From Asterochloris sp. CNOR1 (lineage: Eukaryota > Chlorophyta > Trebouxiophyceae > Trebouxiales > Trebouxiaceae): a DNA stretch of 64,000 bases. The stretch lies in assembly GCA_963969365.1 (NCBI GenBank), contig OZ017747.1, forward strand, positions 2,418,001 to 2,482,000, in the 5' to 3' direction. A program made the position numbers and the translations under genes. Position 1 is the stretch's first letter. Each line of letters opens with the position of its first letter. The notes under the pieces are model-generated. The model did no database searches and had not been told where the DNA came from. It saw nothing but the letters and a program-made list of their open reading frames with translations. Shown here in pieces: positions 51,701-61,685 of the stretch.

Positions 51701-54700
51701 CGAGCAGCTGGCAGAGAGCAAGCATCAGGTGGCCGCCCAGCTGCAGCACCTGCATGACGAGCACGAGGTCAAGCTGAGGGCTGCGCAGGCCACCGCAGAC
51801 CAGCTGCAGAAACACAACGCCGGCCTGCACTCTGACAATCAAGCCCTGCAGCAGCAGCTGAAGGCCGCCACTGCTGAGGTGGGCGCCTCTTTTGCAGCTC
51901 TATGAAGGCAGCCGACTCCGAGCACGAAAGTCTGTGTCACCAGCCCTTGGCAGCCCTGCCACAAGCGGCTGCCCGGCGCATTCCTGGGCACTGCAGCTGC
52001 TGCTGCAGTGTCACACTGCTGGCCCACAGTGAGTCGACCAGCAGCATCACCAGTGGTGAGGACGGGGCTGTCGGCTGCAGCCTAGACACCTGGTGGCGTG
52101 GTGGCAGCATGGCTGGCATGTGACAGTGCAGTGTCGGTCCGCAGGAGCCCTCTGAGGCTTGCCTGCATTCAGCAAGACTGCACTCTTTCCTGCACGGTGC
52201 CCTTCAGAACACACGGTTGCCATGCTGCCCTCCTGCAAGGCCAAGATGGGGATCTGCAATGAGGCAAGTGCTCCTACACAGTTTGGTGGCCCCTCTGCAG
52301 GGCACTGCGCAGGAAGAGGCCCTGGCGCGCATCACGGAGCAGTTTGAGGGCGCTGTGGGCGCGCTGCGGGCGATGGAGCGGCGCTTCGGGGCCCTGCAGG
52401 AGGAGTCGACGCAGGTTGCCCAGGCCTCCGCGCAGCGCATCGCAGAGCTGGAGCGGGAGGGGGCTGATGCCCAGGATGTGCACGCGGCACTGGCTGCGCA
52501 GTATGAGGGCAAGGTGGGCACAAGTCAGGGGTCTCCACACTCTTGCGGCAGCCCTGCCAGCCCTGGATGACTGCAGCTGGCGCTTGCCACCACCTGACTG
52601 CTGTACAACTTGGCAACTTGGCGCTAACTGCAGGTTGCAGACCTGCAGAGCGCACTGGCTGACGTGCAGCGCAAGCATGAGGCTGCCCGCCGCCTGTACG
52701 AGGCTGAGGCCCAGGTAACCACACAGTCGGCCGAGCTGCTGCGGCGCAGCGAGGCAGAGGTCGCTCGCTTGCGCAAGCAGGCCAGCGAGCACACAGCGCG
52801 CGTCGAGAAGGCGCAGCTGCGCATGCAGGACATGCGAGAGCAGCTGGGCAGCGCGCAGGTGGGTGGGGGAGGGGAGAACAGGGTGCAGGGCCTTCTGGGG
52901 TCTGGTGCAGACATGCACGCACGCAGGGCAGGGGCAGCACGCTGGAGGGCGGGGCCTGGGGGAGAGGGGACAGGTTGCAGAGCCCTGGGGCGGGCGCAGG
53001 GCAGGGTAGGGCACCTGGGAGCAGCCGGGCAGGAGGACGGGCACATGGGCGGGAGTGCAGGAGCTTGCAGTGCAGGCGTGTCGGCCAAGCGTGCATGCTG
53101 GCAGGACGTGGCTCACATGTGCACCTGGCAGCGTGAGGCGCCGTCTCATGGAGGGCAGTGCCAGCATGCTGGCAGGGCTGGCACTGACCAGTCGCTCTGG
53201 ACCCAAGCACTGCTCCTCTGCTATGCAGTGAGATGTCCAGTTAGGAGTGCTCGTCAACTTGTCAGGCCTGCAGCCCTCTGCCTGGAGGACCAGGAGGAGG
53301 GAGACACACCAACAAGGCATGACAAGGGCTCAGAGCTGCAGATTGGTGATGCAGTGGCCTCTCTGAGCCTCAGAAGCCACCCCACACCCCCACAGGTTGA
53401 GCCGCGTCCTTGATCACATACACAACACAAAACAAGCAGCCCCAGCTTTCCCCACAGGACATGGAGGAGGGGCGAGCTGCGGCCCTGGAGCATGAGGTGC
53501 GCCAGCACGAGCAGACACGGGGCGAGCGTGCTCACCTACAGCAGGAGCTTGACCGCGCCCACGCAGCTCAGCGGGCAGCTGAGGCGGAGGCCATTGGTCT
53601 GCGCATCCAGCTGGAGCATGCCAGAGGGGAGGGTGCCTCTGCCAGGCAGCAGCAGCGGGCCCCCCCGTCGCCGCTGCGGGCGCTGCAGGCCCCCGCCTCG
53701 CCCCCACGGCACCCGATGCCCTCCGTGCTGTGCGGTGCGTGCTGTGCATGAAGGCTGCAAGCTCTGAACAGGGTACATCGCCGTTCCCCGGCGGCAGCCG
53801 CAGGCCACTGCTGGTTGAGCATGCGACTGTGAAATGGGCAGGGGACTGCGGGCAGGCAGCATCAGCAGGCACAATCGTTGCTGCTGGAGGCCTTGCAGGC
53901 GCCCATGTGGCCTGTGCAGCACTCCCTGCCCGGGGTGCTGAGCGGTGGGTGCTGTGCATAGGCGCTGCGCCCAGTGCAGCCGTGAAGAGGCCGGCGCCAA
54001 AGGTCATGGTTGCTCCGGGCCATGCTGCGTTCAGCCACCCAAATATGTCTGCACATGCACAGGGTCCTGGCTTCGCTGGGGTGACAGGTGGAGGCCCTTC
54101 CGTGTGTGCAGATGCTGCACCTGGAGTCACCTGAGCCAATGTGGACTTGCATCCTGGGGCAGGGGACGCAGTGTTGCTGTCTGGTACCTCAGAGCCATGG
54201 CCTATCCCAGGCAGGCAGGCAGTCCTGCCTTCAAGGCGTTTGTGGACATGCAGGTGCTTTGGGGGCTGGCTCCCTGGGGGCGGCAGATGGAGGGCCTGCC
54301 TGGTGGGGCCACGGCCCCAGCAGGTGGACCCTGCAGGGGCGCCCGCAAGATGGCTCCCCCCGGCAGCCAGATGAGGGGGGCGCCCTGCAGGCACAGGTGG
54401 CCAGCCTGACAGGTGTGGCTGAGCTTGAGCCTGGCGTGTGCGACCTCACCCCTGGGGGGTGGTCCCAGGCATGCCTGAAGGCCTGAGAGCAGCTCCCGCA
54501 GCTATGACCACTGGTGGTCACACCAGCCTGTGAGCTGGCGCCACCTTGTGGTTGGGTACATGCTGTCATGGTCCCCAGCCGCCAACTGATTGCCCTGCAG
54601 GGCAGCCTGTCAGTGTGTGAGTGATGGAAGAACCTGCATGATGCAACATCGGGCTGCTGACCTGCATGGCCCAGCTGCTTGCCCTCCCCCAGGACCGCCT

Positions 54701-56354
54701 GAAGGGCCTGCAGGACTTCCCTGCGTGGTGTCTGTGGTGTGTGGTGGCGTCCTCCCGAGCTGCCAGGCGGATGCCCTGCATGTCACATCGCCAGTCTTGA
54801 TGTGCTGGCGCATGGAGATGTCGGGATGCTGCTCCGCGTGCCCTGCTGCCTGCCTGCAGTGCGCTTGAGGCACCTGCAGGGGGCATAAGGGCAACCCACC
54901 CTCTGCTGAAGCCAGCTCCATACAGCAGCTGACCTGCGTGCCCGCAGAGCGCCTGAGGGACCTGCAGGGGGAGCTGAGGGCGGCTGACCGGTCAGGCACT
55001 GCCGACAGCCAGGGCAGCCCCTGCCACCACCTCCGCGGGGAGGCCTGGAGGGTGCACAGGCGCAGCAGGCCGGCTGCTGGGCAGCGCGCAGCGCAGTCCC
55101 TGCCTAGGTGGCAGCACCGACAGGCAGGCGCTGGGACGGAGGATGACTTCCGGTGAGCCACAGCGGGTGCTCACACAGTCTGTGTGGCACAGGCTGCTGC
55201 AACCTTGCCAATACTGCTGTGCGCAAAGGATTTTGCTGTGTGGCAGCCCAGCGCGGGCTTCTTGTGATTTGGGTGTGCCAGTGTCTTGCACACCAGGCTC
55301 CAGTGCAGTTGCAAGGCTGAGGGCAGAAGTGCTCAAGCTCAGCAGCCAGAATTCACACCTGCCGCAGACAGGCTGGCATACAGCGGCGCCCTGAGACAAG
55401 CTGTCAATGATTCAGATGTTGCAGGGACCTCTCCGAGGCCGAGGCAGAGCTGCGCAAGCTCCGGAGTCACAGGGCACACCCCATGCCGCCGGACAGGCTG
55501 CCGGCCCCCAGCAAAGCTGAACCAGCTGCAGTGCAGCACCTGGGCAGCTCTTTCAGCCTCCTCAAGCTGAGGTCAGACGATCTGAGCGCAGAGAATGCCC
55601 GCCTGCGTGCCCAGCTGGCGCAAAGCAGCAGTGCAGTGGAGGGGCTTAAAGCCGGTCATGGTGCTGAGCTCCAGCAAGCCCACCATCCTTACCCACCTCC
55701 GCCAGTCGCCAGCTCAGCACACAGCCGAATTACAGCTATGTACCCCCCAGAGGCCTCGCACAGCTTGGGCAGCTTGGAGCGCAGGAGCAGGTGAACCCGT
55801 CCTCAAACGTGCAGTTTGCGCACATCACTGGCGCCTGCAATGCCCTGAGACTCCAGGAAGCAGGGCAACATTGAGCTGCGCTGTAGACAACAATGTCTGG
55901 CAGATCTCACTGCAGCTGCACCTATCTACAGCTGCAGCTGCGTCTTGTCTCCTGTTATTCAGGCAAGGAGGGCCCGGCAGTGCGGCATGTGGTGGCCATG
56001 AATCCCTTGACAGCCGTCTCCAGCGAGTCGGGACATGCATCACCACAGGCGGCTGGCCACATGCCCCCTGGCGCAGACAGCCACACCTCGGCATCACTGT
56101 GGCACTGGTGCTGCAGGTCAGCAGAGGCATCCCCCAGCAGGTGTGCCCTGGAAGGCTTTGGCAGCCGCGGCAGCTCAAGAGCGCTGCAGCTCATCAGGCA
56201 GCAGGTGCTTCTGGCGCAGCAGCAGCTTTTCAACCCCAGGCTGCACTCAGATGATGGCGGCCTGTTTGGGCAAGGTGCTCTTCGGAGACACAAGCAGAAG
56301 TCAAATCGCGGCTTGGGCACCACCAGGCACAGCAGCCCATCCCTCATCTCCTGA
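45762..56354 (+). CDS. Kelch-repeat beta-propeller with long coiled-coil C-terminus
   Basis: Architecture like Tea1-type cell-end proteins and some plant Kelch/coiled-coil proteins; role inferred only. Kelch blades: VCLVGGASEGGQLGDAWLLD and RRAFHTAQLL (46160-46300), PRMLVVGGERDSE (46520), RAGHSATALPDGRVVVFGGM (47150-47210), LVGNKIIFLGG (47560), VYSLDVDTFKW with SPRDCHSAVALPDGRHILVF (48160-48290), and GRAGHSCTLTVSEDGKPVIA with VFGGRGSDG (49030-49120). A Ser/Pro/Gly-rich linker (49590-49780) leads to many coiled-coil exons: EKERELTNLNNARVAVLE (49857), EMEGLLEEKNVELDGLREQL, LLEERDNELERTEATLEGLK, and so on to about 55660. The tail exon reads to TGA 56352-56354. The first two exons do not join in frame as I read them, so one small exon is missing near 45903-46150. 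Kelch and coiled-coil parts could be two genes split near 49560, but a phase-0 join is available. Confidence 0.72.
47341..47412 (+). repeat. Short tandem repeat and C-rich tract in a Kelch intron
   Basis: AGCATTGACCTGC is duplicated head to tail near 47341-47367, followed by an almost pure C tract (47388-47410, one T). It may be length-unstable or misassembled. Confidence 0.85.
48345..48609 (+). repeat. Echo copies of a Kelch exon 3' edge
   Basis: The real edge TGGAGCAGCCCCAAGCTGCA (donor at 48375) recurs as CCTCAAGCTGCAG|GTGAGGCGCAG near 48455-48478 and as GCGCTGGAGCAGCCACAAGC|TGCCG|GTAAGG near 48585-48610. The last copy extends upstream to about 48545, resembling the preceding coding sequence. 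Confidence 0.8.
54690..54975 (+). repeat. Three copies of an acceptor/exon-start in the Kelch gene
   Basis: After CAG: GACCGCCTGAAGGGCCTGCA (54693), TGCGCTTGAGGCACCTGCAG (54860) and AGCGCCTGAGGGACCTGCAG (54948). Only the last continues as good coiled coil (ERLRDLQGELRAAD). Spacings are 167 and 88 bp. Confidence 0.8.
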
Positions 56355-56574
56355 CCAATCTGACTATAGTGATGTTGTTACAGCAGGGGTGTTGAGTCTT
56401 TGACAGGGATGAGCATTGGTGGTGGTAGTTTGGAGCCTGCACTTCAGTGTGCAGGGGGCTTCACTGCGCTCAGCTGCACACCCTTTCATGAATGTTGTAA
56501 AGATGACATGATCTTGAAACTGGTGCGATGGTGGTACAGGCTAGCTGTGTTGAGGGGGAGAGGGGGGCGCAGGT

Positions 56575-59500
56575 TCATTGCATATCCATTGTAAAGCCAG
56601 CAGGCGCTGAGATGGGAGGCCCCCAGCTGGTGCCATTCATGTTGGGCATGCCCCCATTCAGCTGCTGGACAGCCTCGTCACCGCCTGACTGCGCTGAGGA
56701 ACTGAAGATGGTGGCCCACAGATCCTTGTCATTCAGCATGTCTGCATCATCTGGCATAGCCAGGTCTGCAGAGGCCCCCAGGCCCTCCAGAAAGTCGGGG
56801 GCCAGGCTCACAGAGGGCAGCCCAGACAGGCCTGTGCCTGGCCCGAATGCTGCCGCAAAAGGGTGCACTGTGGCCGCTGCAGCCTGGGCCTGCGCGCCGT
56901 CAGCAGAGAAGGGCGAGGCTGCTGGCACATCGGAGGTGAATGGCAGCTCCATGCCCTGCGGCAGCTGCGCTGCCGGCTGCAGTGCAAGGAAGAACCGTGT
57001 CTGGCACAACACAAGACCCGTGCACAGACTGTAGGGCACATGCCTAGCAGCGTACCATGGGCCTGCTCGCTGGCTGGCCCAGCAGTGTGACACGTGAGAT
57101 GTGTGTCCAGGCTGCTGGGCAGCATTATGCGGCTGGGCCTAGGGGGCTCAGCATACAGCAGCACAGTGCAGTTGTCCATATGGGCACAGCAACACAGGCT
57201 AGCACTTCCAAGGGCAGGCGGCATCCTGTGCAGCAGCGTCTCAGCCCATACAACATCACACAGCAGCTCACCGGTGGGTCAGCCTCCTGCTTGACTGAGG
57301 CCACAGGGGGGCACAGCTGTGTCTCTGGGGCACTCTCGCGCTGCGATGCCGTCAGCGCAGCTGTGCTGGGGGGCAGCGTAGCGGGGTCCATCTGCAGCGG
57401 GAATGGCAACTGCGCCTGGGCCGCCTCGTGCTCTGAGATAGTGACACTGCTGGTGGGCCTACTCGGCTGCCTGAGGTTGAGGCTTGAGAAGGCTGACCCC
57501 AGCTCAGGGTCCTGAGGTCTGCCTGAGGTGGCCCCTCCTCCAATGCTGGTGCCAAGGTCCTCCCACTGCAGCACAGGCAGCCTGTTGCCTGAGGCCCATT
57601 CAAGGTGGCCCCTCGTCCTAGGCCGATGTGGAGGTCTCCCCAGTGTAGCCCAGGCAGCCGTGTGTCAGCTCAGGTCTCTGCTTGAGGCCCGGGTCCCCAT
57701 ACAGGCACAAGAACAGGATGACAGCTTCATCAAAGCAGCTGAAACACAGCAGAGAGCACTGCACTTCCGAATGAGAGGCAGTGCACCCTGCATGTTGCAT
57801 TTCCTGTCAGCTCAGAAGAGATGGAGTTAAAGCAGCTCGATGTGCTTTGACACGCCCGTGCGGGGTGAGGCAGTCAGAGAGCACACAGAGAGTGTGGCTG
57901 GCAGTCAAACCGGTACCCGCAAAGTGCTTGGGCAACCCAAACCAGGGAGGCATCACCCATCAGCTCATACCCCAAAGCTACCCTCACAGTCCTCTGACAT
58001 GCCAGCGCAGGCACACTCAGGCAGCACTGCTCCACGCACATGAGCATCTGACGAGTCTGGCCCCCTTGAGTCAGGGGAGCTGGGCTGCGTCCCCCCATCT
58101 GCCGACAGACCATTGCTGGACAGCATCTGCATGAACTGCTGTGTGAAGTCAGGGGTCCCCTGGGGCTGGTAGCTGATCATCTGCATGTCCTCTGGGGCCC
58201 TGGCGTCCTCCGTGTCGGTCGATCGCCGGGCCCGCCGCTTCTTGCGCCCTGCACAGGGAACTGGCAGATTCTTTGGCCGGAACCTCTGCAGGGCGGCCTT
58301 GAGTTGTATTCAAGACTTTATAGCAGTGCAAAATTTCCCAGTGGTGGGCAGGCACGTACTCCAACAAGAGCATGACTGGCAGCCTGCCATGAGTGAGGCT
58401 GGCGACAGTCTGCCATGACAGCTCATTGGGTCCAGGACAGACTGCACCTGCTGTGTAGCCACCCCCACCCGACACTCAGCACTGCAGGGATGCAAGGCAC
58501 TGCCAAGGGAACCATGTGTGTGCAGAACAGGCTGCTATCCTGCAAGCACTCCTCTCCTCCCCACAGGCAGGAACCCAACACCATGCCCACCATTGATGCC
58601 CTCCCCACTGTCCAGCCTGTGCACTGGTGGCCTGTTGCCATTGAGCAACTGCTGCAGGAAGATGGGGTTGTGAACAGCCTTGGCCAGCATGGCCATCATC
58701 TGCTGCTGGCGCTGCTCTGTGGCATCCAGGCGCCCCTGCATCCGTGCCATCTCCGCCTCCGACATCTGCAGCAGCACAAGAGGCTTGCCAGCAAGCCAGC
58801 AGCTGGTGCACCGTGCACCTGTAGGGTGAGGTGCCCAAAACAGGGTGAGGTGCCCAGAAGAGCCTCAGCAGACCATGGGGCTCACAGATCCGCAGGATGC
58901 AAGCCTGCACAAATGTGGGTGCTACAGCACAGACTGCATACAGCACCAGGACACAGAGGACCAGATCTGAGCCAGGGCAGCAAGCCCAGCAGACCTTGGC
59001 AAGTTTCCAGAGAACAGCATGCCAGCAAAGAGTGCTGGGCCTTGCTGCACGTTGCCATCAGCACTGCTGCAGGCAGCTCACTAATCCTGGTTTGCAACTG
59101 CACTGTACATGGTGGCCTGGACACGCACCTCCTGCTGCCGCCTGAGCCGCACCAGCTCCATCATGAGCACATTCTTGTCACGCTTGAGCTGCACGACATC
59201 CTCCTCCAGGCCTCCATACCGGCCCACCTGCAGCCAGCCATGCAAGGCATCGCAAACTGTACATCCTACTAGCAGCGCATGTCTAAAGCAGCCTGCAGAG
59301 CAACTGCTTGAGCACAGCTCTCTGTTTGATCACCTAGTACTTCAGGTGCAACAGGCACCAGGTTGGACTTTCATGCAGCCGCCCAGCGGGTGCACAACAC
59401 CTGCACGCAGGTGTCACCCAGTGCACACATGAAGCTGGCACCGCTGGCAGCATCAGCACCTCAGCCAGGCTGCTGGATACCCATAGCCAGCCCAGGCTTT

Positions 59501-60399
59501 GGCCAGTGCATGCCCAAAGCATGTCAGCAATCCTCCCACACTCAGCCCGTCAGAGAGGCTCGCAACCCTTCCACAGTTTCTGTCAGCGGCCAGCAAGGGC
59601 CAGCCTGCACATTGGTCACCTCAATAGCAGGCTGCGGCTGGCTGAGTGTCAGCTGCTGCGCCCTGTCCCCTGCTGCCTTCTTCCGACTGATGTCCTTGAG
59701 CGCATCTCTCTGGCCACGAGTAAAATGCTGGTTGGCAAACTCCCACTGGTCAGGGTCCGCCTTGCGAAAGCCCTGCAGCATGCTTGGCACACCTCACTAG
59801 AGGCCTGGGTTGGCCAGGCACCAAGAAATACCTCAGCATCTACGGGATTAGCCTCTGCCCCTGCCTTAGGGCCGGCACTTGCAACCAGCAGCACCAGCCA
59901 CAATGACACCAGCTGGGATGCATCAGGAGTGCCAGGCTTATCGAAGAACTCACATAGGTGTTGAGCTGGCGGATGAACGAGCTGAGGTTGTTGTGCTTGA
60001 AGCACTGCGGGAGCACGTCCCGCGCAAACTCAGCCGGCTTCCAAATCACAAAGCTGCAGTTCGCTTGAAGGAAGTCGTGTTTTGCTGTGGTGTGCAGGTG
60101 CACAAAAGCATGCAGTACTGCAGCCTTCAGACCTTCGCCCATCCTCTGTCCAGGACACAATGTCATTTGTCTTAGCGTCGTCCACCAAGTCATAGCTGCA
60201 GCACAGCACTGAAGATTGAACAGCAGGACACCAGGGGTGCTGGTCCCCACAGAGAGCTGTTCTCTGCTCAGCTGCAGCTCTGCTCTGTTTGCATGGACAC
60301 TCACGTCTTGTGCAGGAAAGGGGGCACCGATGCAGGAGCGGCGCTGCTGGTGCTGCCAGGATCTGGTACAGCTCCTCGCCGTGTGTGCATCCTGTTCAT
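56575..60399 (-). CDS. HSF: Heat shock transcription factor
   Basis: Binds heat shock elements as a trimer in the nucleus. ATG at 60399 gives MNRMHTRRG...SVPPFLHKT, where the DNA-binding domain begins. Next exons: [11 protein letters not shown] (about 60180), [20 protein letters not shown] and [13 protein letters not shown] (60050-59957), [20 protein letters not shown] (59770), then the HR-A/B coiled coil [20 protein letters not shown] (59210) and [20 protein letters not shown] (58755). A basic GRKKRRARR nuclear-localisation signal follows near 58240. The C-terminus is Ser/Pro/Ala-rich with [13 protein letters not shown] (about 56725), an aromatic/acidic AHA-type activation motif, and ends TMDMQ at TGA 56575-56577. 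All diagnostic helices of the DNA-binding domain are present. A TATA-like sequence lies about 45 bp upstream of the ATG. The region upstream is a dead histone H3 gene. Confidence 0.95.
57527..57665 (-). repeat. Echo of an HSF exon's acceptor edge
   Basis: The real edge CTGCAG|TGGGAGGACCTTGG (exon starts 57565) with about 25 bp of intron and 38 bp of exon is copied upstream in the intron, spanning about 57604-57665. Offset is 77 bp. The copy has CTACAC in place of the CTGCAG acceptor. Confidence 0.85.
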
Positions 60400-60440
60400 G
60401 CCAATTGGAGCAGGTCGGTCATGCCATGACCTTTGTCTAT

Positions 60441-60453
60441 CTTTTTTATATTT
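60441..60453 (-). promoter_or_regulatory. TATA-like box upstream of HSF
   Basis: On the minus strand AAATATAAAAAAG, with the TATAAAA core at 60450-60444, about 45 bp before the HSF ATG. It is AT-rich in an otherwise GC-rich setting, so it is a plausible core promoter element if the leader is short. Confidence 0.5.
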
Positions 60454-60985
60454 AGGTTCCAAGGAGCTGTCAGCAGCTGGCGCTGTGTCCGTTCCTCTGG
60501 ACGCATGACAGCTGTGACTGAAATGGCAGCCAGAATGGTGTCCTCTAAGCGTCTCTACCAGGTAGGCCTTAGCAGCCTCCTGGAGGGCAAGAACACACTG
60601 CTTTGGTACCAAGTCAGTCGTGAGCGAGCTCACAGACCAGGTGCAGGAGGGGCAGCTTTTTTTCAGAAACTCAGTGCCTTCTGCTACTTTCTGCAGGATG
60701 GTGACAGGGGAGGGGCAGCCGTCCAAATGTGCAGGAACAGGCCCTCTGACAGCATGCATGTGCTGGTGTTCCAGAGATGTGCTGCTGAGTTAACAACAGC
60801 AGATTGACCTGATCTCACGAATGGCCACAGTGCGTGGCCCGTACCATACCGGTGGGCTCGTACTGTACTGATGGGGCTTTTGAATGCCTCCACTGGCAGG
60901 TGCTGACTTGCGGGCTGCCTTGATGGCCAGTTGTTCCTGGGACTTTAGTGCCGTGGACTTGTAGCGGTCAACCTGTCGGTGCGAG
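60450..60985 (-). pseudogene. Decayed intron-bearing histone H3 gene
   Basis: Minus-strand translation near 60960-60860 reads [20 protein letters not shown] and [12 protein letters not shown], then RTVAIREIR (60809), matching H3 residues about 9-53, with a short insertion ([10 protein letters not shown]) after PHQY. An intron (60808-60691, GT donor and CTGCAG acceptor) interrupts the Arg codon; the next exon reads K-stop-QK, then TEFLKK, poorly conserved alpha-2, then VLALQEAAKAYLV (about 60600-60560) and a faint VTxVMxP remnant near 60500. Disabling changes include a stop in place of the conserved Tyr, indels and loss of the start codon (RTDR where ARTK is expected). The retained intron argues for DNA-level duplication or decay in place, not retroposition. 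Confidence 0.8.
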
Positions 60986-61685
60986 TCAGGCTGACTTCTT
61001 TTTGAGTCTCGTAAAGCTCTCCGTGTCCTTGCCAAGTACAGCCTGGATTCGCCCAGCTGGCCTTGGGAGCCTCTCAACTTCATGCTCCCTTCACAGCACA
61101 GCCTTGACACCCCAAGCTAGCTCTAGGTGCGGCGTACACCTGGGTCATGGTAGCCAGCCCTTGTCACATTCAAGTACACAAGCTACCTGGTGTAGAGCCG
61201 ATGAGGCCGCTGTGCATGGCTGCCCGTGAATTCTATTCCCTTGTCTGTGTACAAAGGATTGCCAGCCACTGGTTATGTGGGGCATCAGTAGCAGCCTGCC
61301 ACTGCCTCATTTCATTTCATGTCAACGTCTCCCTGCTGGGTGCTCCGCAGTCCAGGTCAGCTATGACCTGCAGCAGTGATGCAAAGCTGTATGCATGTGG
61401 TGCTCGGACTCCTACCCCGTGAGAGGCTAGGCAGTAGCACCCATGCCGGCGCCTGGCACTGAAGTGGCTGTTTGAGACTGTTGAGAGGAGAGCTGGTCTC
61501 TCTGCCAGTCTGAGTGTCCTGAAGGCAGATGCGATGTTGCCAGGAGGAGGGAACGCGGCACATCCGGTCCGGGAGTGCTGTGACATAACAAACTTAGGGT
61601 CATCCGATGGGTTCCACCTGGCCTGTGACCATGATGGGGTTGCAATAGCGGCAAACCCAGTCAGGAAGGAGCAAAGCCGGTCAAC
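60986..61685. other. Intergenic region between H3 remnant/HSF (-) and kinesin-7 (+)
   Basis: About 700 bp without supported coding sequence. It should include the kinesin promoter and the former H3 promoter. No repeat ends or RNA genes were recognised. Confidence 0.45.

Noticed and set aside
52274-53320. Long minus-strand open frame (about 348 residues)
   Set aside because: It runs antisense through Kelch-gene coiled-coil exons and an intron; its composition (Pro, Cys, Arg, Leu) is a reverse-strand image of GC-rich coding sequence and shows no domain.
53414-54394. Long minus-strand open frame (about 326 residues)
   Set aside because: Antisense to coiled-coil exons and intron echoes; low complexity, no recognisable motif, no splice-consistent partners.
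60790-61110. Functional histone H3 or CENH3 gene
   Set aside because: The recognisable H3 blocks are interrupted by an in-frame stop, an insertion and a lost start, and the alpha-2 region is degraded.
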